Positions 1 to 4,398 of a stretch of DNA of 5,038 nucleotides are shown here, one piece after another. Positions within the stretch are counted from its first letter, which is position 1. Every line of letters starts with the position of its first letter. The stretch covers positions 1 to 5,038 of the forward strand of contig JANTFU010000192.1 of NCBI GenBank assembly GCA_024763295.1. The letters are read 5' to 3'. A program made the position numbers and the translations under genes. Origin of the DNA: Anaerolineales bacterium (GTDB taxonomy: Bacteria > Chloroflexota > Anaerolineae > Anaerolineales > Villigracilaceae). The notes beneath the pieces are model-generated. The model was given only the letters and a program-made list of their open reading frames with translations. It was not told the origin of the DNA and ran no database searches.

Positions 1-11
1 CCCTGTGAGAA

Positions 12-56
12 GGAGATTGCTTCACCCCGAAGGGCGTCGGGGTTCGCAAAATCATT
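12..56. repeat. REP-like intergenic palindromic element, copy 1
   Basis: The block starts with gagattgcttca and ends with ttcgcaaaatcatt. Between them the arms ccccga (25-30) and tcgggg (37-42) form a 6-bp stem. It aligns with the right half of the element at 1717-1752: both have g[ag]gattgcttc, then gaa, gcgtcgg and tcgcaa in the same order. This copy is the more degraded, with gcaaaatcat where the other reads gcaatgac. The motif resembles a short dispersed element I recall from many uncultured bacterial genomes. Membership in a genome-wide family is inferred, because only two loci can be seen here. Confidence 0.5.
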
Positions 57-71
57 ACCCCTTACTTTTCT

Positions 72-135
72 CACGCAAAGTTGCAAAGACGCCAAGAAAA
101 GCTCATAAAACTTTGTGGCTTGGCGTCTTTGCGTG
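72..135. repeat. Long inverted repeat of the cttggcgtctttgcg type
   Basis: The left arm gcaaagacgccaag (83-96) is perfectly complementary to cttggcgtctttgc (119-132), a 14-bp stem around a 22-nt spacer. A second left segment cacgcaaag (72-80) complements ctttgcgtg (127-135), so the left side carries a partial internal duplication (caaag-ttg-caaag) and two alternative pairings are possible. The spacer is AT-rich. No T-run directly follows either arm, so it is not a simple terminator. It lies beyond the terminator of the DUF1028 gene and is probably a dispersed non-coding element. Confidence 0.6.
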
Positions 136-143
136 CGGACGTT

Positions 144-174
144 AAAAAATCAGGGGCTGGATGACCCAGCCCCT
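144..174 (-). terminator. Rho-independent terminator after the DUF1028 gene
   Basis: Read on the minus strand, arms aggggctgg and ccagcccct (plus positions 166-174 and 152-160) form a GC-rich 9-bp stem with a 5-nt loop. It is followed by GATTTTTTAA (T-run complementary to 144-149). It lies about 10 bases past the stop codon at 184-186, the expected place for the end of the clpP-DUF1028 transcript. Confidence 0.85.
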
Positions 175-183
175 ACGGTTTGT

Positions 184-1053
184 TTATTTGAACTTGTCGA
201 AAATATACGCCAGCACAGGCGCGTCGATCCAGCCTTCTTGCGGGTTAGCGCGCTCCTCGAAATTTTCGTTGCCAAGGAAGGCTGCCAGCGATTCGGCAAT
301 AGCGGGGCTATAGTTGCCATCGATATGAGCTTGATAGTAGCCGAGATCCGCCATGATCTTTTGCAATTTGATGAGCGTTTCCCCTTCGAGTTTTACACGC
401 TCGCTTTCAGGCGATTTGCCCATATAAAGCTCGTGCAACTCCAGCAATTCGCCGAGACGCGCTACGGGGTCGAGATGGTCGTCCACGCGGTAGTCGATCC
501 AGCGGTCAAGGAAGCCGCCATAACCGGCGTTGGGTTTGGCAACATAAATCGCGGCGGCTTGGCGTCCACGTTTGTCGCCGCCGGCACGATCTCCGGCATA
601 AAGTGCCGCATAAAGCCGCGCAGGGAAGTCGCCTTCGCTTTCAAGAAAGGCTTCTTCCATTTTTTGGATTACAGTTGCACCCGTCAGGATATTGCCCTGA
701 ATGGCGTAGCCGGGACCGGTCAGCCCGCCAGCCCAAGCGTGGCACTGTTTACCGGTAAAGGTCACAGCCCCGCCGGAGGCGTCCACAATGCCCACCTGCC
801 GAATTTCACGTTCGGGGTCGCCTGCGAGCAACTCATCCAGCGTTTCTTGTGCGCTCTTTCCTGCCTGCATCAGCGCCAAACCGTTCGGTCCGTAGGATGT
901 ATTCACATAGGATTGGGTCGCCACGGCACCGGCGTTCGCCTGTACCCAAGGCACAGCCGCACCGACGGCGGGAAATTTCGACGCAACCGCTACGCCCCAA
1001 GCCTTGGTTTCAAGGTCGCAAGCGGCGATCGAAAAGGTCGAAAATCTGGGCAT
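184..1053 (-). CDS. DUF1028 family protein with C-terminal peptidoglycan-binding-like segment
   Basis: This 289-residue protein is recognised as DUF1028, a family considered related to Ntn-hydrolases; its substrate is unknown. The N-terminal part (about 1-210) shows the family pattern: TFSIAACDLETKAWGVAVAS (6-25), the AGAVATQSYVN stretch (41-51), GNILTG (120-125) and a GGDKRGRQAAA block (158-168). The last 70 or so residues (220-289) resemble the PG_binding_2-type domain often fused to DUF1028, with the LIKLQKIMADLGYY helix and IDGNYSPAIAESLAAFLG. No signal peptide or membrane segment is evident, so a cytoplasmic location is likely despite the wall-binding-like name. The ATG overlaps the clpP stop by one base (TAATG), with GGAG 8 nt upstream (1062-1065), so translation is probably coupled to clpP. 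A terminator follows at 144-174. Family assignment is strong; catalysis is not established. Confidence 0.88.
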   Translation of the reverse strand: MPRFSTFSIAACDLETKAWGVAVASKFPAVGAAVPWVQANAGAVATQSYVNTSYGPNGLALMQAGKSAQETLDELLAGDPEREIRQVGIVDASGGAVTFTGKQCHAWAGGLTGPGYAIQGNILTGATVIQKMEEAFLESEGDFPARLYAALYAGDRAGGDKRGRQAAAIYVAKPNAGYGGFLDRWIDYRVDDHLDPVARLGELLELHELYMGKSPESERVKLEGETLIKLQKIMADLGYYQAHIDGNYSPAIAESLAAFLGNENFEERANPQEGWIDAPVLAYIFDKFK

Positions 1054-1661
1054 TACGCTTTCTCCGGAATGGCGAGCACTTCATCGACCAAACCATAGTC
1101 AACGGCTTTTTGGGCATCCATATAGACATCACGGTCGGAATCTTTTTCAACTTCTTCGACGCTCCTGCCGGTATGCTGTGAAAGGATGCCGAGCAAATTG
1201 CGTTTGAGACGCATGATTTCTTCAGCTTGGATGACAATATCCGTAGCCTGACCTTGTGCGCCGCCCAAAGGCTGGTGCATGTGGATGGTTGCGTTCGGAA
1301 GCGCATAACGCCTGCCTTTGGTTCCGGCTGTGAGGATCACGGTGCCGAAAGAGGCGGTCACGCCAACGGCGACCGTGCTGATCGGGTTTGAGATCATCTG
1401 CATGGTGTCGTAAATCGCCAAACCGGCGTAAATTACGCCACCGGGGGAGTTGATATACATCTGAATCTCTTTTTCGGGGTCTTGGCTATTGAGATAAAGC
1501 AACTGGGCGATAATCGTGTTGGCTACTTGGTCATTAATTTGCGTACCGAGGAAAATAATGCGCTCTTTGAGAAGCAACGAGTAAATATCATAAGCGCGTT
1601 CACCGCGCCCGCTGGTTTCTACGACCATCGGGACGACAGATTGGGGCATATAGAGGGACAT
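1053..1661 (-). CDS. clpP: ATP-dependent Clp protease proteolytic subunit ClpP
   Basis: ClpP is the serine peptidase that assembles into a double-heptamer chamber in the cytoplasm and degrades proteins fed by AAA+ unfoldases such as ClpX or ClpC. At 202 residues the length is normal. The catalytic triad is visible: Ser104 in GVTASFGT (100-107), His129 in IHMHQPLGG (126-134), and Asp178 in DRDVYM (176-181). The INSPGG strand-turn (70-75) and the C-terminal AVDYGLVDEV segment (187-195) are also typical. The nucleophile surroundings differ from the textbook GxAASMGA motif, with Val101, Thr102, Phe105 and Thr107, probably a lineage variant. GGAG at 1668-1671 lies 6 nt before the ATG and supports this start. 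It lies downstream of tig, a very common arrangement, but an intrinsic terminator and REP-like repeats intervene and I see no convincing promoter of its own. clpX does not follow; a DUF1028 gene overlaps its stop. Confidence 0.97.
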   Translation of the reverse strand: MSLYMPQSVVPMVVETSGRGERAYDIYSLLLKERIIFLGTQINDQVANTIIAQLLYLNSQDPEKEIQMYINSPGGVIYAGLAIYDTMQMISNPISTVAVGVTASFGTVILTAGTKGRRYALPNATIHMHQPLGGAQGQATDIVIQAEEIMRLKRNLLGILSQHTGRSVEEVEKDSDRDVYMDAQKAVDYGLVDEVLAIPEKA

Positions 1662-1681
1662 GAAACTCTCCTTTTTATGTG

Positions 1682-1753
1682 TTATTGCGAAGAGGAAGTA
1701 ATCTCTAGGCTTGCGGGGGATTGCTTCGCCGAAAAGCGTCGGCTCGCAATGAC
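1682..1753. repeat. REP-like inverted pair in the tig-clpP gap
   Basis: Two half-elements face each other: gttattgcgaagaggaagtaatct (from 1681) and ggattgcttcgccg...cggctcgcaatgac (1718-1753). The attgcga at 1684-1690 and tcgcaat at 1744-1750 are exact inverse complements near the outer edges, and gtaatc/gattgc are near-complements at the inner edges. The right half also contains a small stem, gccga/tcggc (1728-1732 and 1739-1743). The right half matches the element at 12-56. In RNA the pair would fold into a large hairpin in the clpP leader, between the tig terminator and the clpP ribosome binding site. It may affect mRNA stability or simply be a mobile non-coding repeat. Confidence 0.6.
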
Positions 1754-1769
1754 GTGTTCAAAACTACCT

Positions 1770-1800
1770 AAAAAGAAAGCGCGCTTTCAGAAAAGCGCGC
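1770..1800 (-). terminator. Rho-independent terminator after tig
   Basis: On the minus strand, arms GCGCGCTTT and AAAGCGCGC make a perfect 9-bp stem (plus 1779-1800) around a TCTG tetraloop, followed by TTTCTTTTT (complement of 1770-1778). It begins 16 bases past the tig stop. It should end most tig transcripts, so clpP would depend on readthrough or on a promoter in 1662-1770 that I could not identify. Confidence 0.85.
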
Positions 1801-1816
1801 CCATCTTTGAGTAAAA

Positions 1817-3253
1817 TTATTCTTCGCTATCTTCGGCTGCTTCAGCATCCTGCGCGGGCGCTTCTTCGGCTGGAGCGGGTTCTTCTGCTAGGGCGGGCTC
1901 TTTCGCCACCGCTTCTTCAGCTTTTTCAGCGGCTGCTTGCGCTTCTTTTTCCAGCTTTTCTTGCTCACCGGTAGCGATGGCTTTTAGCCGTTCGAGCGTT
2001 TTGCGTGTGATGATCTGCGTGGCAGACTGCATCGCGATGTTATTGGCAATCTCGCGCTGGGCGCGCTTACCGCCTTTGATGTTGGTGAGATCGTAGCCTT
2101 GTTGTGTCAACTCGGTAAGCGTACGATTGAATTCGCTTTCGAGATCGTCTTCTGCAACTTCGATCGCTTCAAGGCGGGCAATTTCGTCGAAGATCAAACT
2201 GCGCTCAAGGCGTTTCTGGGCAACGGGACGAGCTTCTTCTTCGGTAAATTTTTCAAGATCGGTATCCCGCATTTTCAGGTATGTCTCGAATTCCATGCCT
2301 TGTTGCGCGAGACGCTGTTTGATGTCTTCCAAGACATATTCGACTTCGCGATCCAAAACTTGTGGCGGGTATTTGATGGTTGCCTGTGCTTTGATATCTT
2401 CGATTAATTCGCTGAAGAATTCGTCATCGTATTCTGCGGAGGCTTCGGCTTTGAGATTGTCGGCGAGCAGTTCACGCAAGGCTTCAAGGGTATCTACGCC
2501 AACTGATTTGGCAAATTCATCATCTAACTCAGGGAAAGTGGTGCCACGCACGGTTTTGATGGTGACTTTGAATTTGATCTTGCCGCGCAGAGTTTCGTCT
2601 TCGTTGTCTTCAGGGAATGTCTTGGTGATTGTTTTTGAATCACCAACAGACATGCCAATCAGTTTTTTGCCAAAACCGGGGAAGGGCAGTTCGTTATCGC
2701 GTTTTTCGGGCGCGATGTAGACGGCGTGGCTTTCACGTTCCCATTCACCTTCGATCTGCGTCATCACATAATCGCCTTCTTGAATGGGACGCTCCACATT
2801 TTCGGTGACAGCGTACATTTGGCGAAGTTCTTCGAGTTTTTCGTTGATGGCATCTTCGCCGGGTTCTTCAAATGCGTATGCTTTACGCAGGCTGCGGTAA
2901 TCACCCAAGTCCACTTCAGGGCGCAGCGGCACGGTGAAGACAAAGGTCGGCGGGTCGAAGCTTTCTACCTTTTCGAGCGAACCTGCGGCGGCGGGTTCCA
3001 GTTCGGCTTCTTCGAGGGCTTTCGGGTAAACTTCGTCGAGCAAAATATCAATGGCGCCTTCGAGAATAGCTTCGTCACCATACTGGCGGCGAATGACTTC
3101 GTAAGGGGCTTTGCCGGGGCGGAAACCGGCGATTTTGCCACGTTTGGAAAGCTGACGCGCAGAGCGACGTTTGGCGCCTTCAAATTTGTCGTTGTCGATT
3201 TCAACAGTCAATGTGACCTGATGGTCTTCACGAGGGGTGGTTTCGATTTTCAA
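1817..3253 (-). CDS. tig: Trigger factor, ribosome-associated chaperone and peptidyl-prolyl isomerase
   Basis: Trigger factor sits at the ribosome exit tunnel and shields nascent chains. This 478-residue protein shows the standard three parts. The N-terminal ribosome-binding domain (about 1-150) holds the signature GFRPGKAP (43-50), whose FRK-type loop contacts the ribosome. An FKBP-like isomerase domain follows (about 155-240), with EGDYV (159-163), PFPGFGKKLIGM (190-201) and VGDSKTITKTFPED (203-216). The helical C-terminal domain spans about 245-430. The last 45 or so residues (434-478) are a low-complexity acidic tail rich in Ala, Glu and Pro, longer than in many homologues. The start is TTG: GAAGGAAG (3260-3267) lies 6 nt before it and the protein begins with the expected MKIETTP... 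strand; no ATG near fits. A hairpin with T-run lies just upstream (3271-3308), and a strong terminator follows. clpP is next on the same strand. Confidence 0.97.
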   Translation of the reverse strand: MKIETTPREDHQVTLTVEIDNDKFEGAKRRSARQLSKRGKIAGFRPGKAPYEVIRRQYGDEAILEGAIDILLDEVYPKALEEAELEPAAAGSLEKVESFDPPTFVFTVPLRPEVDLGDYRSLRKAYAFEEPGEDAINEKLEELRQMYAVTENVERPIQEGDYVMTQIEGEWERESHAVYIAPEKRDNELPFPGFGKKLIGMSVGDSKTITKTFPEDNEDETLRGKIKFKVTIKTVRGTTFPELDDEFAKSVGVDTLEALRELLADNLKAEASAEYDDEFFSELIEDIKAQATIKYPPQVLDREVEYVLEDIKQRLAQQGMEFETYLKMRDTDLEKFTEEEARPVAQKRLERSLIFDEIARLEAIEVAEDDLESEFNRTLTELTQQGYDLTNIKGGKRAQREIANNIAMQSATQIITRKTLERLKAIATGEQEKLEKEAQAAAEKAEEAVAKEPALAEEPAPAEEAPAQDAEAAEDSEE

Positions 3254-3259
3254 AATAAA

Positions 3260-3267
3260 CTTCCTTC
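3260..3267 (-). promoter_or_regulatory. Ribosome binding site fixing the TTG start of tig
   Basis: Minus-strand GAAGGAAG ends 6 nt before TTG at 3253. No ATG or GTG in frame has a comparable site and would keep the N-terminal strand of the trigger-factor fold, so TTG is the best start. Confidence 0.8.
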
Positions 3268-3270
3268 TAC

Positions 3271-3308
3271 AAAAAATTAGCGCACGGCTCTACCAAGAGC
3301 TTACGCGC
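3271..3308 (-). terminator. Terminator of tRNA-Leu or attenuator in the tig leader
   Basis: On the minus strand, GCTCT and AGAGC (plus 3296-3300 and 3287-3291) pair around a TGGT loop. Outer GCGC arms (3305-3308 and 3280-3283) add a second stem across a 4x3 internal loop, and TAATTTTTT follows (T-run complementary to 3271-3276). The T-run ends only 3 bases before the tig ribosome binding site. It sits between tRNA-Leu and tig, so it either separates the tRNA transcript or acts as a partial terminator controlling readthrough into tig. The stem is interrupted, so its strength is uncertain. Confidence 0.6.
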
Positions 3309-3325
3309 CGAGTGATATGGACTAA

Positions 3326-3409
3326 TGGGGACGGCGGGACTTGAACCCGCACGCCGGTTAAGGCACTAGATCCTAAGTCTAGCGCGTCTGCCAATTCCGC
3401 CACGTCCCC
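3326..3409 (-). tRNA. tRNA-Leu (anticodon UAG)
   Basis: The 84-nt gene folds as a class II tRNA. The acceptor stem is GGGGACG/CGTCCCC with discriminator A (3326). The D-arm contains TGGCGGAATTGGCAGACGC. The anticodon stem CTAGA/TCTAG holds loop CTTAGGA, giving anticodon TAG (plus 3373-3375), which reads CUA and other CUN leucine codons. The long variable arm has a GCC/GGC stem, as expected for leucine, and the T-arm is GCGGG-TTCAAGT-CCCGC. The 3' CCA is not encoded (TTAG follows), so it must be added after transcription. A consensus promoter lies just upstream and tig lies downstream on the same strand. Confidence 0.97.
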
Positions 3410-3421
3410 AAATGCGCGTGG

Positions 3422-3450
3422 ATTATAAGCGCAAGGCAGGTGAGCGTCAA
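3422..3450 (-). promoter_or_regulatory. Consensus sigma-70 promoter for tRNA-Leu
   Basis: The minus strand reads TTGACG (complement of 3445-3450), a 17-nt spacer, then a perfect TATAAT (complement of 3422-3427). The -10 box ends 12 nt before the mature 5' end of the tRNA, so the transcript should start about 5 nt upstream of it. This is the only strong promoter seen upstream of tig and may also serve it by readthrough of the hairpin at 3271-3308. Confidence 0.88.
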
Positions 3451-3498
3451 TAAAGAATAAAGAGTGTTAATCATTCGCTTATATGCCCGTTCGGAGGC

Positions 3499-3507
3499 TG
3501 GTATAAT
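3499..3507 (+). promoter_or_regulatory. Extended -10 promoter for the 140-aa gene
   Basis: TGGTATAAT gives a perfect TATAAT (3502-3507) with an upstream TGn extension (3499-3501). The -35 position (about 3479-3484, ttatat) matches poorly, which is common for extended -10 promoters. Transcription would start near 3514, leaving a leader of roughly 57 nt before the ATG at 3571. Confidence 0.7.
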
Positions 3508-3534
3508 CTGCCGCTCTGAAAACTAAAATCTCAA

Positions 3535-3556
3535 TCTAATGCCTAAAGTCTAATGC
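3535..3556 (+). repeat. Short direct repeat in the leader of the 140-aa gene
   Basis: TCTAATGC occurs at 3535-3542 and again at 3549-3556, 14 nt apart, with similar text between (ctaaag, then ctgagg). It lies within the transcribed leader directly before the ribosome binding site. It could be a binding site for a regulator or a chance tandem duplication. Confidence 0.35.
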
Positions 3557-3557
3557 T

Positions 3558-3561
3558 GAGG
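3558..3561 (+). promoter_or_regulatory. Ribosome binding site deciding the start at 3571
   Basis: GAGG lies 9 nt before ATG at 3571. The ATG at 3553 in the same frame has no purine-rich site upstream (taaagtcta precedes it), and the GAGG falls inside that longer version, so 3571 is preferred. Confidence 0.65.
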
Positions 3562-3570
3562 TCTACAAAC

Positions 3571-3993
3571 ATGAGCCGAATTATCAATCCTGACAGTGCA
3601 GGAAAAGAACGCACGAAGATGACACGCGCGGTCGCTTTAGCGGTACGCGAATTATCGAAGACCGATCCAAGCAAAAATAGTGGTCAATTAAACGAAGCCC
3701 GCGATTTGGCAGCCTTTATTGCGCTGGCGTTGGAATCTGTGGCGGAGACGATCGAAGTTTCGGTCGCGGCTTGGGAGAAGCGGAATTATTGGATTAAGGC
3801 AGATAAGTTCAGGATGGAGTGGCGCTGGGCAAGCCAATTGGGACAGCAAATGCGCGAGGCGGCAATCAAAGAGGATTGGGAGCGCGTCGCGCAGGTTGCT
3901 ATGCAGGTAGCTTTGAAGCTGTACAAGATCAAAATATCCGAAAAGCACCGCATGGGACGCCCTTGGGAGGGGAGTTGGGCGCGTTTGCATTAA
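3571..3993 (+). CDS. Conserved-looking hypothetical protein, 140 aa, predicted all-helical
   Basis: I do not recognise a named family. The start at 3571 is chosen for its GAGG site; a longer version from 3553 would add six residues. The protein appears soluble, with no signal peptide or clear membrane segment. An Arg/Lys-rich N-terminus (SRIINPDSAGKERTKMTRA, 2-20) leads into a helix (about 17-30), a loop, a long Ala-rich amphipathic helix (about 41-69), and a tryptophan- and base-rich C-terminal half with AAWEKRNYWIKADKF (66-80), MEWRW (82-86) and the tail HRMGRPWEGSWARLH (126-140). The aromatic-basic C-terminus would suit nucleic-acid or protein contact, but this is only a guess. It has its own extended -10 promoter and a strong terminator, so it is a monocistronic unit, divergent from tRNA-Leu. 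Codon pattern and expression signals support a real gene. I have a faint recollection of similar proteins in Anaerolineae genomes. Confidence 0.8.
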   Translation: MSRIINPDSAGKERTKMTRAVALAVRELSKTDPSKNSGQLNEARDLAAFIALALESVAETIEVSVAAWEKRNYWIKADKFRMEWRWASQLGQQMREAAIKEDWERVAQVAMQVALKLYKIKISEKHRMGRPWEGSWARLH

Positions 3994-3997
3994 ATCT

Positions 3998-4031
3998 AAA
4001 GACCGCCGAGTTGAATCGGCGGTCTTTTTTT
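3998..4031 (+). terminator. Strong, probably bidirectional rho-independent terminator
   Basis: AAAGACCGCCGA (3998-4009) and TCGGCGGTCTTT (4016-4027) form a perfect 12-bp stem around a 6-nt loop. On the plus strand it runs into TTTTTTT (4025-4031), 4 bases after the stop of the 140-aa gene. Read on the minus strand, it follows the P-II-like gene by about 10 bases and is trailed by TTTAGATTTAA, so it probably serves both converging genes. Confidence 0.92.
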
Positions 4032-4040
4032 CTGTGTGGC

Positions 4041-4397
4041 TTAGTCTTGATTGCGTTTGCTCATCCCGTAAACGCGCCCGACAGGGACCGTAAAGAGGAA
4101 GCCGGTGTTCGGCTCGTTGAGACTGCCGATGACCGATTCGGTGGCTGTGATGATGGCGTCAATTTGCGCATCATCATCAACGACGGTGAAGAGGGTGCGG
4201 TGCTGGGTTTCGCTCTTTTTGAAGAGGTCGCTCAAGCTGGGCATGAGCGGAATATCATCGCGGACGGCATTGCGCACGCGCCCAAGACCGGAGCTATCGA
4301 GCATGGTTACGCCGACTATCCCGGCATCTTCCCAGGCGTTGAGAACGTCGTGGCAGTAATTAATATCGTCGAGGACGAAAAGAACCAGTGAATACAT
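4041..4397 (-). CDS. P-II-like (GlnB/GlnK-fold) small regulatory protein
   Basis: The 118-residue product reads as a P-II-type ferredoxin-like fold. Strand MYSLVLFVLD (1-10) leads to helix YCHDVLNAWEDAG (14-26), then strand VGVTMLDSSGLGR (28-40). A T-loop-like region follows (about 41-66), then strand HRTLFTVVDD (67-76), helix AQIDAIITATESVI (77-90), and a closing strand TGFLFTVPVGRVYG (98-111), comparable to the GDGKIFVxPV part of true P-II. P-II proteins are cytoplasmic trimers that bind ATP/ADP and often sit on membrane transporters. This one lacks the conserved T-loop tyrosine of GlnB (no Tyr in 41-66) and the GDGKI B-loop text, so classical uridylylation is unlikely and it belongs among P-II-like proteins. 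The ATG at 4397 is chosen for GGAG 6 nt upstream (4404-4407); an upstream extension to 4508 would overlap the antiporter. It starts one base after the antiporter stop, so the two are translationally coupled. Confidence 0.78.
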   Translation of the reverse strand: MYSLVLFVLDDINYCHDVLNAWEDAGIVGVTMLDSSGLGRVRNAVRDDIPLMPSLSDLFKKSETQHRTLFTVVDDDAQIDAIITATESVIGSLNEPNTGFLFTVPVGRVYGMSKRNQD

Positions 4398-4398
4398 T

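Noticed and set aside
1..183. Possible CRISPR or small RNA gene in the left intergenic region
   Set aside because: The repeats are single palindromes, not regularly spaced direct repeats, and no promoter for a separate RNA is visible.
115..1098. 327-codon open frame on the plus strand
   Set aside because: It lies antisense across the DUF1028 gene, crosses its terminator, has no ribosome binding site, and its translation looks like no protein family. It is a shadow of the minus-strand gene.
2099..3280. Three long plus-strand frames opposite tig
   Set aside because: They are antisense to an unambiguous trigger factor and give Phe/Ser-rich translations typical of reversed charged-protein codons.
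3553..3570. Earlier in-frame ATG for the 140-aa gene
   Set aside because: No ribosome binding site precedes it, and the good GAGG lies inside this stretch, pointing to 3571.
3819..4391. 190-codon plus-strand frame spanning the terminator at 3998-4031
   Set aside because: It would read through a strong terminator and lies antisense to the P-II-like gene; no ribosome binding site.
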